DNA of 59,112 nucleotides, taken from contig JAJFHP010000032.1 in assembly GCA_021775555.1 (NCBI GenBank), forward strand, positions 1-59,112, written 5' to 3'. This DNA comes from Hyphomicrobiales bacterium (GTDB lineage: Bacteria; Pseudomonadota; Alphaproteobacteria; Rhizobiales; Methyloligellaceae). Made by a program: the position numbers and the translations under genes. Of the stretch, positions 1 through 7,041 are shown one piece after another. Under the pieces are notes generated by a model. That model was not told where the DNA came from. It saw nothing but the letters and a program-made list of their open reading frames with translations, and ran no database searches. Position 1 is the first letter of the stretch; every line of letters begins with the position of its first letter.

Positions 1-86
1 AGTGCCATTTCCAGACATTAGATATCTTGATAGAATTATCTCTCATTGGTCGATTTTGAACATCTGTTGAGACGTGCGGTCGGATT

Positions 87-512
87 ATGAAACACCGTCA
101 ACTCCAATCAATTGCCCATAATTTTGCTGCTTCTCTCGCAAGTGGGATGGGGTTCCTGGTGGGGTTTTATGGGACACAAGTTTTCGAAGAAGCTGGTTTG
201 AGCAAGGATCGTCACATCACAATTGACTTTTTGAGTGGTAGGATCACACATGGGACTGCTTCAAAAGAATTGACTAGTGCGATCCTGCTCTATCAAGGCG
301 CATTTCCGGACTTCTGCGAAAAGCATGGAGCAGACATTTCCGACTTTCGTGAACTGTCCGTTCGCTTTGACTCCGGGCAACTGAGCAACCGCTTCATGGT
401 GACTATTGTAGACTCCGGCGGCACCCGTTCAACACGTGAGTACGACGGCGATCTTGGCAATCGTGTTCGAGAACTCGATGACAGAGGTCGCATTCGGCCG
501 AAGGTCCGTTGA
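87..512 (+). CDS. Hypothetical protein, 141 aa
   Basis: I do not recognise a function. The protein is short and soluble-looking. Its N-terminus (MKHRQLQSIAHNF) is amphipathic rather than a signal peptide, and a Gly-rich stretch (ASGMGFLVGFYG) follows at about residues 17-28. The C-terminus is basic (DDRGRIRPKVR). No catalytic motif stands out. It lies 217 bp before an orphan CdiI-like immunity gene on the same strand, so it could belong to an immunity or toxin-decoy island, but that is inference from position only. The region looks AT-richer than the rest of the window. The ATG start is preceded by a poor ribosome site, so the start is moderately secure. Confidence 0.6.
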   Translation: MKHRQLQSIAHNFAASLASGMGFLVGFYGTQVFEEAGLSKDRHITIDFLSGRITHGTASKELTSAILLYQGAFPDFCEKHGADISDFRELSVRFDSGQLSNRFMVTIVDSGGTRSTREYDGDLGNRVRELDDRGRIRPKVR

Positions 513-541
513 TTGTAAACTGACATAGAGCCATCTTATGT

Positions 542-616
542 AATGTCTGGTTTACCCCCGAGAGCGAACATTATTCCGCACTGCATCAAATGTCCGCCAA
601 GTGCCAAAAGCTGACA
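542..616. repeat. Two degenerate copies of the TGTCCGC...GCGGACA palindromic repeat
   Basis: Positions 542-572 and 588-616 are decayed versions of the palindromic repeat that is well preserved at 4793-4915. The segment TTCCGCACTGCATCAAATGTC is shared almost exactly by the two places (574-594 and 871-891 in the 4.8 kb block, i.e. 4871-4891), so the same multi-copy block was placed at both sites and has drifted here. The non-coding gap 513-729 holds nothing else that I can see. Confidence 0.7.
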
Positions 617-729
617 TCCTCGCAATACCGCGTCTTGTCATTGAGTGGATTCAGAACCGTTTACGTTGATACGCTGGTTGTTACGTTCTGATCTTGCACC
701 GAACAATGCATCCGCGCAAAGTGATTGGC

Positions 730-1164
730 ATGCAAGATCGAACTCTTGAAGAGCTTGAAAATGAGTACTGGGGTGAGCCAGAATTTCAGTCAGGTCTAAT
801 CACTGCTTGTCATCGGCTCAGAAAGAAGCGCCTGAGCGAATTCACCCCTGGGGATTTGCGCATTATGACAGGCCAGAAAATCAGCCTCACAATTCTGATG
901 CCATTGGCGATAGCCGTGCTCAAGGAGAACCCTTTGGCCGAGGGAAATTACTACCCTGGAGATTTACTCAATGTTGCTCTGGAAGCCGACAGTGAATGGT
1001 ACCAGACTCACCCTGCTCTCGCCCTGCAACTTGCCGGAATCGCAAGAAAGGCCGTCAAACAAATCCATGCCGATCCTGATGATTTTCCGCCGGCTGACGA
1101 CTTGACAGTAGTCTTATTGGAAACGTTCGAGCGCTATTTTCGCACATACTCTCAAGACAGATGA
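730..1164 (+). CDS. CdiI-like contact-dependent growth inhibition immunity protein (orphan)
   Basis: The 144-residue product resembles the CdiI_3 family of contact-dependent-inhibition immunity proteins. The visible family signature is an N-terminal LEELENEYWGEPEF, then a LRKKRLSEFTPGDLRIMTGQ helix pair, then LAEGNYYPGDLL. Known members bind and neutralise the C-terminal toxin of a cognate CdiA exoprotein in the cytoplasm. I start at ATG 730 because the family begins just before the LEELE motif; a TTG at 694 would add 12 residues without family similarity. No cdiA, cdiB or other toxin gene is visible in the window, so this is an orphan immunity gene, as is common where cells collect immunity against neighbours. 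The family call rests on recognised motifs, not on a search. Confidence 0.7.
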   Translation: MQDRTLEELENEYWGEPEFQSGLITACHRLRKKRLSEFTPGDLRIMTGQKISLTILMPLAIAVLKENPLAEGNYYPGDLLNVALEADSEWYQTHPALALQLAGIARKAVKQIHADPDDFPPADDLTVVLLETFERYFRTYSQDR

Positions 1165-1329
1165 GCACTTCCGAAAGAGGTCAAAAGCTGCCTTCGCAAG
1201 AGCAAACTGCTGGAACTGCTATGGGGAATGTACGATAGTTGCAACCGGATTTCTGCCAACCTGTGAGACGAGCGATATCCTCGCCACACGCAACCGAGGT
1301 TCAAGGCCATTACAAAACGAAATGTGATT

Positions 1330-2298
1330 ATGCCTCTGGCCCTGTGTCTCCTGTTGGCGTTTAAAATTTCTCATCCCCTGGCACAAGAAACTACCGTTCA
1401 ACCAGACTTTACTGATGAATTGTCCGCAATAGGGGCGGGCAAAGCTGATCGTGATGCGAAAGCAGCGAAGATTACCCCTGATATAGCGAGCAGCCCGTCT
1501 CCGAGTGTTGATTTTTCATCGGAGCTTCGAGATATTTCTGGACAACAGCGCAGCTCATCCCCCGATGGTTGGAGGGAAGACATAAAGGATTTCAAGCAAG
1601 GCATTGCATCCATAAAAGAGCAGAAGCGTCTTAATGAAATCAAGGCTTTGGGGGAAAAGTGTCGCGTTTTCTGGACTAAAGCAGACACGGAAAACTGCAA
1701 GCCAGTTTATGGTCCGAGAACCATAGTGCTGACAGCCGAGTGCAATGATTACTGCCTTAAAAAACGCTACGGTTCAAAATGCCGACGCTTTAAAGGAGGC
1801 GCTTTTTTGTCCTGTGTGCGAAGCCATAGAGAAGCAAGTAAGGAAATGTATAAGCAAAAGAAAACAAAGGCGGCAGAAGTCTCTAGGCAGAGAGCCAGGG
1901 AACGAAAAATTCAATGCCAGAAAGAGCGCACTTATTGCAAAGGTATCAAGGAAGAAGTGCAACGGGGGGTCCTCCCGAAAGTGAAGTACCCTAGCTGGAC
2001 GCCATCAGACAAGCGCGCAGCGACTTTGGCTTCTGAAAGCCTGAATATTGTTATTGAGCCAAAACTTGGTGAAGCGATTTCCCTGCAAAAGGAACAGGAC
2101 CAGCGCCAGTCCGAACATGATAGAAAAGCGGTTCAGCAAGCCGAAAAACAAAGATTGATTCAGTCGAAAAAAGAAACACGCGCATCAAATGAAGAGGCAG
2201 CATGCAGGCTGCAAATGCAAAAGAATGATGCTGTGTCGTGTGCTTGCCTGAAATATCTGCCGGATCGTGGAGCAGGCGCAACTGGCTGTGGGAAATGA
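1330..2298 (+). CDS. Secreted Cys/Lys-rich hypothetical protein
   Basis: I do not recognise a family. The first 18-20 residues (from ATG 1330, MPLALCLLLAFKISHPLA) form a plausible signal peptide with cleavage after PLA, so the product is probably exported. The mature part is very rich in Lys, Glu and Gln and has scattered cysteines in loose pairs (CRVFW..NCKPVY, CNDYCLKK, CQKERTYC, CSCACL-like end with CACLKYL and GCGK), which suggests disulfides in the periplasm. Two Lys/Arg/Glu-rich segments look helical, possibly coiled coil. It ends 14 bp before the first Sel1 gene, so the two are probably co-transcribed. Its last codons (GATGCGK and stop) are copied again upstream of the second Sel1 gene, which shows where the tandem duplication began. 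A GTG at 1324 is an alternative start. Confidence 0.6.
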   Translation: MPLALCLLLAFKISHPLAQETTVQPDFTDELSAIGAGKADRDAKAAKITPDIASSPSPSVDFSSELRDISGQQRSSSPDGWREDIKDFKQGIASIKEQKRLNEIKALGEKCRVFWTKADTENCKPVYGPRTIVLTAECNDYCLKKRYGSKCRRFKGGAFLSCVRSHREASKEMYKQKKTKAAEVSRQRARERKIQCQKERTYCKGIKEEVQRGVLPKVKYPSWTPSDKRAATLASESLNIVIEPKLGEAISLQKEQDQRQSEHDRKAVQQAEKQRLIQSKKETRASNEEAACRLQMQKNDAVSCACLKYLPDRGAGATGCGK

Positions 2299-2312
2299 GG
2301 AATTACAACACA

Positions 2313-3221
2313 ATGAGGGTCATCAGGAAACTACCCCGGTTGGTGCGCGACGGGCTTAAAGCTTTGGCACTTTTTGTGATGCTGCTGGCGCCTCTTTGCC
2401 CAGCCTATGCGCAGCTCCCCCCGGAAGTGCAAGCAGACCTTCTGCAGGACGCAATCATTGAAGACATCAAGGGGAAGAACCTTGCTGCCGCACGGGACAA
2501 TATTGCGAAATACCGTGCTTTGGGCGTCAATGTTCCCCCTGCGATAATGATGATCGACGCCAAAGTTGCCGTGGCGCTCAATGAGCCTCTGCGGGCCATT
2601 AAAGTTCTCGAGGATTATTTTAAGAAATTTGGCACGAAGGACAGCGGCTACTCAAAGGCCCTGGAACTTTACAAGAAAATAAAGCGCACCGCTGAGAAAG
2701 ACCGGCAGGCCAAAGCCAGGGCCGATAAGAAAGACCAGCAGGCCAAAGCCATGGCCATTCGGAAAGACCGGCAGGTCAAAGCCATGGCTGCTCGGAAAGA
2801 CCAGCAGGCCAAAGCCATGGCCAGCGAATTCAATTTAAAGAAAAAGGCAGCCGAACAGGGTGATGCCGGGAACCAGTCCAAACTTGGAAATATGTACTAT
2901 TTCGGCCAGGGCGTGAAGAAGGATGATGCCGAGGCGGCGAAATGGTTCCGCAAGGCGGCGGATCAGGATCAGGCCTACGCACAGAACAGACTGGGTTCTT
3001 TTTACAGCACAGGCCAGGGCGTGAAGCAGGACAAAGCCGAGGCGGCGAAATGGTTCCGCAAGGCTGCCGAACAAGGTCATGTCTGGGGCCAGTACAATCT
3101 CGGTCTTTCTTACAACAACGGATGGGGCGTGAAGCAGGACAAAGCCGAGGCGGCGAAATGGTTCCGCAAGGCTGCCGAACAGGGTAATGCCATGGCCAAG
3201 GCTAAACTCGGGAAAATGTAA
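2313..3221 (+). CDS. Secreted Sel1-repeat protein, copy 1
   Basis: The 302-residue product has a signal peptide (hydrophobic LKALALFVMLLAPLC, cleavage after AYA, about residue 34). A helical TPR-like N-domain follows (about 35-125), then a linker of four 11-residue Lys/Gln/Ala repeats, then three full Sel1 repeats and a partial one (about 173-302; typical unit GVKQDKAEAAKWFRKAAEQG). Sel1 solenoids usually scaffold protein-protein contacts, and secreted ones often act in envelope or stress functions; the partner is unknown here. ATG 2313 is chosen because it gives a clean signal peptide and has GAGG upstream. The in-frame ATG at 2295 is possible but overlaps the preceding gene's stop. The gene is one half of a tandem duplication with 3456-4514. 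Confidence 0.85.
   Translation: MRVIRKLPRLVRDGLKALALFVMLLAPLCPAYAQLPPEVQADLLQDAIIEDIKGKNLAAARDNIAKYRALGVNVPPAIMMIDAKVAVALNEPLRAIKVLEDYFKKFGTKDSGYSKALELYKKIKRTAEKDRQAKARADKKDQQAKAMAIRKDRQVKAMAARKDQQAKAMASEFNLKKKAAEQGDAGNQSKLGNMYYFGQGVKKDDAEAAKWFRKAADQDQAYAQNRLGSFYSTGQGVKQDKAEAAKWFRKAAEQGHVWGQYNLGLSYNNGWGVKQDKAEAAKWFRKAAEQGNAMAKAKLGKM
2697..2828 (+). repeat. Four tandem 33-bp in-frame repeats
   Basis: Units at 2697-2729, 2730-2762, 2763-2795 and 2796-2828 encode KDRQAKARADK, KDQQAKAMAIR, KDRQVKAMAAR and KDQQAKAMASE. They form the charged linker of Sel1 copy 1. The paralogue at 3456 has only two such units (KQRQAKAKADK, KDQQAKAKTDE), so the array has expanded or contracted since the duplication. 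Confidence 0.9.
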
Positions 3222-3455
3222 GGGACCGGTTAGGACGATAGAGCCTCGCTTTTGGAGAAGTGGTTGGCGTCCGCGCTCAACCGACTAAATCAACAGAATC
3301 TGCAAAAAGCGGATATCAGCAAATGGATATTCAAAAAACGAATTTCCATGGCTTCGAGGTGTCAGAGCCGAGTTACTATCGTTTGCTCCGTGAGTATGGC
3401 GACATGGAGGTCAGCCAGGCGCAACCGGCTGTGGGAAATGAGGAGTTACAGTACA

Positions 3456-4514
3456 ATGACGGTCATCAGGAAACTGCCCCGGTTGGTGCAAGACGGGCTT
3501 AAAGCTTTGGCACTTTTTGTGATGCTGCTGACACCTCTCTGCCCAGCCCATGCGCAGCTTCCACCGGAAGTGCAAGCAGACCTTCTGCAAGACGCAATCA
3601 TAGAAAATATCAAGGGGAAAAACCTTGCTGCTGCACGGGACAATATTGCGAAATACCGTGCTTTGGGCGTCAATGTTCCCCCCGCGATAATGATGATCGA
3701 CGCCAAAGTTGCAGTGGCACTCAATGAGTCCCTGCGGGCCGTTAAAATTCTCGAGGATTATTTTAAGAAATTTGGCACGAAGGACAGTGGCTACTCAAAG
3801 GCCCTGGAACTTTACAAGAGAATAAAACCCGCCGCCGACAAACAACGGCAGGCCAAAGCCAAGGCCGATAAGAAAGACCAGCAGGCTAAAGCCAAGACTG
3901 ACGAATTCAAAAAATTTAGAAAAGCCGCGATCCAGGGTGATGCCTTTAGCCAGACCAGCCTCGGATTGCGTTACGAACTCGGCCAGGACGTGAAAAAGGA
4001 TTATGCCGAGGCGTTGAGGTGGTACCGCAAGGCTGCGAACCAGGGTTATGCCTGGGGCCAGTCATACCTCGCTGAAATGTACAATTACGGCAAGGGCGTA
4101 AAGAAGGATTATGTCGAGGCGTTGAAGTGGTACCGCAAGGCGGCGATCCAGGGTTATGACTTTGGCCAGTTCAGACTCGGTGAAATGTACTATTTCGGGC
4201 GGGGTGTGAAGAAGGATTATGCCGAGGCGGTGAAGTGGTTCCGCAAGGCCGCTGACCAGGGTAATGCGCAGGGCCAGTGGAGACTCGGCAATATGTACCG
4301 TTTAGGCCGGAGCGCGAAAAAGGATTACGCCGAAGCGGCGAAATGGTACCGCAAGGCGGCGGACCAAGGTTTTGACTTCGGCCAGTACAGTCTCGGCAAA
4401 GTGTACGATAACGGCCAGGGCGTGAAGAAGGACAAAGCCGAGGCGGCGAAGTGGTACCGCAAGGCGGCGGATCAGGGTCATGCCGGGGCCAAGGCCAAAC
4501 TCGGGAAAAAGTAA
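3456..4514 (+). CDS. Secreted Sel1-repeat protein, copy 2
   Basis: This 352-residue paralogue of the 2313 gene keeps the same signal peptide (cleavage after AHA) and N-domain with few changes, has a shorter charged linker, and carries five full Sel1 repeats plus a partial one (typical unit GVKKDYAEALKWYRKAA). An exported scaffold or adaptor role is likely from the fold, but no partner can be named. ATG 3456 corresponds exactly to ATG 2313 of copy 1. A longer reading frame from 3252 runs through the duplicated 3' flank of copy 1 and is not credible as coding. The copies differ mainly in Sel1 repeat number and linker length. Confidence 0.85.
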   Translation: MTVIRKLPRLVQDGLKALALFVMLLTPLCPAHAQLPPEVQADLLQDAIIENIKGKNLAAARDNIAKYRALGVNVPPAIMMIDAKVAVALNESLRAVKILEDYFKKFGTKDSGYSKALELYKRIKPAADKQRQAKAKADKKDQQAKAKTDEFKKFRKAAIQGDAFSQTSLGLRYELGQDVKKDYAEALRWYRKAANQGYAWGQSYLAEMYNYGKGVKKDYVEALKWYRKAAIQGYDFGQFRLGEMYYFGRGVKKDYAEAVKWFRKAADQGNAQGQWRLGNMYRLGRSAKKDYAEAAKWYRKAADQGFDFGQYSLGKVYDNGQGVKKDKAEAAKWYRKAADQGHAGAKAKLGKK

Positions 4515-4792
4515 GGGACCGGTTCGGACTATTGCGCCGCGCATTGGGAGAAATGGCTGGCGTCCGCGCTCGGTCTACTAAATCAATAGAATCTGCAATA
4601 AAGCGGACATCGGCAAAGAGATTTTCAAAAAAGAATTTCCATGACTTCGAGGTGTCAGAGCCGAGTTACTATCGTTAGCGCGTGATGCCTTGCCTTATAT
4701 GCTTGCACTTCTTTTGACGGCTCTTTTGTATCATCAGGGCAGCGTAATTATGGTCATCACCCTGGCAAGGACCTGATTTGCGTGCAGGTCCT

Positions 4793-4915
4793 AATGTCCG
4801 CTTTGGGTCATAAGCGGACATTCTGAGGGGTTGCGTTCAATGTCCGCTTTACCCCCGAAAGCGGACATCATTCCGCACTGCATCAAATGTCTGCTTTGTG
4901 CCGATAGCGGACATT
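4793..4915. repeat. Cluster of three palindromic intergenic repeats
   Basis: Three consecutive palindromes of about 30 bp lie at 4793-4822 (AATGTCCGCTTT, loop GGGTCA, TAAGCGGACATT), 4839-4868 (loop around ACCCCC) and 4886-4915 (loop around GTGCCGA). Each can form an 11-12 bp hairpin. The TCCGCTTTGGGTCA form is a known interspersed repeat of Rhizobiales genomes (established knowledge). The rest of the 4515-4931 gap is the duplicated 3' flank of the Sel1 gene. The cluster sits at the 3' end of both adjacent convergent genes and could act as a bidirectional transcript end. Confidence 0.85.
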
Positions 4916-4931
4916 GGGCATACCTCCCTGA

Positions 4932-6038
4932 TTATGGCGTGCACCCAATCTCCTCACGCAAACACGTTTTGGTTTCCTTATTGATGCAACTATTGCTCCC
5001 ATCGCCTTCGCAATATTCCCGGGCTCTTGGTTTGCAAAAGGCATAATCTGAGCTGTTACAACGGTTCACTTGTTCTTCCCGCCCAGCCATAGACACGCAT
5101 TTTGACCCGCTCCTCGTGAAGCCCGGTCCGCAGAAAGACGCGACCTCTGATTTGGGGATACATTGCCCTTCAAGGAATACCGTTCCCGAACGGCACCTTT
5201 TGGGCTTCGTGCGCTTCGGCGCGACGCGAACGGGACAGAAACCCGTTAGTCTGCGGCGGGCCTCGTTCAACGCATTCTGTGAGGGCTCGCTGCCAAGATT
5301 GAGGCCAGCGCGCTGGGCAAAACTCTGGAGGGCTTTCTGGCTTCCCCTGCCCCATACGCCATCAACCCTGCCCGTCAGGCAGCCGATGCGCTTGAGTTCG
5401 CGTTGCAGCGGAGTTGCAAGATCTACCGGTGGAGGTGGTGCGGTACGAATTGGCGGCGCCGCGCGGCGAATGGGCGGAGGCGATGAGGCAGCGGACCCGC
5501 CGATCCGTTCCGGCAAGATGCCGTGATCGTTCGGGCGGCTCAGTCCATTGATGGTTGTGTTGGCTGCGCCAGCCTCGACAACAAGAACATCACAAGCAGC
5601 CCTGTCATAGGCCCTTATGGCGGCATCGAGGGTGTTGTTGCTCACCAGTGCAATATTCAAGCGATTGGTGTGAAAATACTTTGAGGCTGCTACTTGTGAG
5701 GGCGAACCGGACACCACGCAGAGTGTCGCCCCATCCAGATCAAGCGCACTCTTAACGCCAAGCGAGAGGGTGACGACAAATGCCCATGGGCCGTTTGACA
5801 CGCCAGCCACACATTTTCTCCCCGAAAAGATATAACCGGGCGGGCAAGATGGCGCTGGTGCGCCCCTGACGCAAGTGTTGCCAGAAAGAATGTAGCTCGG
5901 CGGACAGGTCGGAGCGACGGTCTGGGCATATGCTGTCGGAATGGCCGAAACCGCGATGAATTGGGTGCTTTTCCAAATAGGGGCGCAAACTATAAGAGCG
6001 AAAAAAATCAGCAGTCTGGGCACCGAAATGAAACGCAC
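4932..6038 (-). CDS. Secreted Cys-motif protein with peptidoglycan-binding domain and SBP-like fragment
   Basis: This 368-residue exported protein has a signal peptide cleaved after AYA (about residue 38). It carries four short motifs of the form C-x-P-G-[YF]-x-x-S-G-x-x-C (C45-C56, C65-C76, C282-C293, C303-C314). Between them lie a segment at about 84-160 that resembles part of a type-3 solute-binding protein (LDLDGATLCVVSG; YDRAACDVLVVE), a Pro-rich linker, and a PG_binding_1-type domain at about 208-266 (LQRELKRIGCLTGRVDGVWG). The C-terminus is Cys-rich. The GTG start has a strong AAGGAAGG seven bases upstream. A cell-wall-associated role is likely; the incomplete SBP lobe cannot be a normal transport receptor. 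The upstream leader of this gene is repeated at 6.7-6.9 kb. Confidence 0.7.
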   Translation of the reverse strand: MRFISVPRLLIFFALIVCAPIWKSTQFIAVSAIPTAYAQTVAPTCPPSYILSGNTCVRGAPAPSCPPGYIFSGRKCVAGVSNGPWAFVVTLSLGVKSALDLDGATLCVVSGSPSQVAASKYFHTNRLNIALVSNNTLDAAIRAYDRAACDVLVVEAGAANTTINGLSRPNDHGILPERIGGSAASSPPPIRRAAPPIRTAPPPPVDLATPLQRELKRIGCLTGRVDGVWGRGSQKALQSFAQRAGLNLGSEPSQNALNEARRRLTGFCPVRVAPKRTKPKRCRSGTVFLEGQCIPKSEVASFCGPGFTRSGSKCVSMAGREEQVNRCNSSDYAFCKPRAREYCEGDGSNSCINKETKTCLREEIGCTP

Positions 6039-6200
6039 GGTTTTTCCTTCCTTGGGATCAGGCCTGAGGGAATAACAATGCGATCAAAACTATGGTGTAT
6101 CGCGGTCTCGCCCCCCAGAAATCATCACTTTGCCGAAGGTCGCCTCAATGAGAGGCCTTGATTGAGGGGTCATTTGATGCCCCGATCCGCGACAGGAATA
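6037..6200. repeat. Leader-like repeat, copy 1
   Basis: This block is matched, with drift, by 6725-6890. Shared landmarks in order on the plus strand are CGG(T/C)TTTTCCT, GAGGGAA, AACAATGCG, the TATGGTG(T/C)ATC segment, GGTCTCGCCCCC, TTGCCGAAGG, a small hairpin and CGACAGGA or GAGACAGGA. The hairpin is AAGG (6136-6139) - 3-base bulge - CCTC/GAGG - CCTT (6156-6159). In copy 2 the inner helix is CCCC/GGGG, so one base pair has changed on both sides. On the minus strand the block is the leader of the 4932-6038 gene. On the plus strand it contains a small frame (see 6078). Outside this block, 6201-6389 shows nothing that I recognise. Confidence 0.75.
6078..6161 (+). CDS. Possible 27-residue peptide in the leader repeat
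   Basis: An ATG at 6078 preceded by GAGGGAA at a suitable distance opens a 27-codon frame, MRSKLWCIAVSPPRNHHFAE and seven more residues. In repeat copy 2 the equivalent ATG (6766) with GAGGGAA opens MRRNIWCIMVSPP before the frame diverges. The MRxxxWCIxVSPP start and the ribosome site are therefore shared, with some synonymous changes. It may be a translated leader or a by-product of a repeated non-coding element. No function is known to me. Confidence 0.3.
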   Translation: MRSKLWCIAVSPPRNHHFAEGRLNERP

Positions 6201-6389
6201 GTCTATTTGCAGGGCATTAGCGGGTCAAGATCAGAGGGCGGAGGATCATTACCAGTAGCCAGCACTCAAAAATGAGTAGCTGATACCCCCTGGCGTATGT
6301 CCGCAAGGTTAGCAGTGGCTCGGAACCTGCGCGCGAGCATTTAGTTTGTGATATAAATCCCGACCGTAAAAAGGGGTGGCCACGCGAAC

Positions 6390-6683
6390 ATGAACATGTT
6401 GCGCGACATATTTTCGAAATCAGGCGATACGGTTGACAGCGAAGCGCTGATCACGCTCAGCGCTTATGTCATGCTGGGCACCGCGATATTTCTGTTCGTG
6501 CTCGCGATCTTCTGCTTGAAGGATTTCGTTCTGCGTGGCGGACCATCGGCCAGGGGTGAGAAAAGCCCTCCGTTTCGCTTCAGCCTGCTCGTTGGCGGCA
6601 TCGCGGCATTTGCGCTGGCCCTGGGCACATTGTATGCCGCCGATACATTGTGGGCCTGCCGCATGCCCGGCGTGAGTTGCTAG
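6390..6683 (+). CDS. Small two-helix membrane protein
   Basis: The 97-residue product has two hydrophobic segments, at about residues 22-45 (LITLSAYVMLGTAIFLFVLA) and 66-86 (SLLVGGIAAFALALGTLYAA), separated by a polar basic loop (GGPSARGEKSPP). The C-terminus has two cysteines (WACRMPGVSC). I do not recognise a family. An AAGGGG sequence lies about 14 bases before the ATG, a weak ribosome site; ATG 6396 is an alternative. The gene lies between the two leader-like repeats and is oriented opposite to the gene that copy 1 precedes, so it may have been inserted or been bracketed by a duplication. Confidence 0.55.
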   Translation: MNMLRDIFSKSGDTVDSEALITLSAYVMLGTAIFLFVLAIFCLKDFVLRGGPSARGEKSPPFRFSLLVGGIAAFALALGTLYAADTLWACRMPGVSC

Positions 6684-6724
6684 GCGCGGCAATGACCAGC
6701 AGTCTGTAGAGTGGAATTAACGAC

Positions 6725-6890
6725 ACGGCTTTTCCTCCCGGAGACAGAAGCCCGAGGGAAAAACAATGCGCCGAAATATATGGTGCATCATGGTCTCGCC
6801 CCCAGCAAGCATCACAATTTGCCGAAGGCCGCCCCGCCTATTGGGGCCTTTAAGACCGGGGCCATGAGATAACCCAATCCGAGACAGGAT
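6725..6890. repeat. Leader-like repeat, copy 2
   Basis: This is the second copy of the element at 6037-6200. Its hairpin is AAGG (6825-6828) - 3-base bulge - CCCC (6832-6835) / GGGG - CCTT (6847-6850). Read on the minus strand it ends in GGGAGGAAAAGCC-GTG at about 6725 and then a short frame, roughly MSLIPLYRLLVIAAP, which recalls the MRFISVPRLL start of the 4932-6038 gene. Copy 2 may therefore be the upstream region plus a lost first exon-like fragment of a duplicated gene. The gap 6684-7041 otherwise contains one palindromic repeat (6939-6964). Confidence 0.7.
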
Positions 6891-6938
6891 CGGGGCCTAA
6901 CAAGATTTTCCGTAGGGGTACAATCCAACGCGGTAGCG

Positions 6939-6964
6939 AATGTCCGCTTTGGGTCAGCAGCGGA
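6939..6964. repeat. Single copy of the AATGTCCGCTTTGGGTCA palindrome
   Basis: GAATGTCCGCTTTGGGTCAGCAGCGG matches the left arm and loop of the copy at 4793-4822, and the right arm (GCGGAAC) is decayed. It lies downstream of tcuB, within 80 bp of its stop. Confidence 0.75.
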
Positions 6965-7041
6965 ACGCACGCCGACAAGTACAGTTTGTCCGGTCTCTCT
7001 CAAAAGGGAGATTCGAAAATGAAATCGGATCAGGTTGCAGC

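Larger units (their letters stand above)
2273..4680 (+). repeat. Tandem duplication, about 1.14-kb offset, carrying the two Sel1 genes
   Basis: Copy 1 begins at 2273 (CAGGCGCAACTGGCTGTGGG) and copy 2 at 3416 (CAGGCGCAACCGGCTGTGGG), an offset of 1143 bp at the start. Both copies contain the end of the upstream gene (GATGCGK and stop), the Sel1 gene, and a similar 3' flank (3222-3390 against 4515-4680, both with GGGACCGGTT, GGCGTCCGCGCTC, TCCATG, and the shared CGAGGTGTCAGAGCCGAGTT). The signal peptide and N-domain are almost identical; the repeat arrays have diverged in number. Confidence 0.9.

Noticed and set aside
2697-2828. Possible CRISPR array (33-bp units)
   Set aside because: The units are contiguous without spacers, in frame, and encode a repetitive linker.
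3252-3455. N-terminal extension of Sel1 copy 2
   Set aside because: The segment is the duplicated 3' flank of copy 1 and would put a signal peptide in mid-protein.
4793-4915. Possible CRISPR or attachment site
   Set aside because: Palindromes with short, similar separators and no cas genes; the sequence matches a known rhizobial interspersed repeat type.
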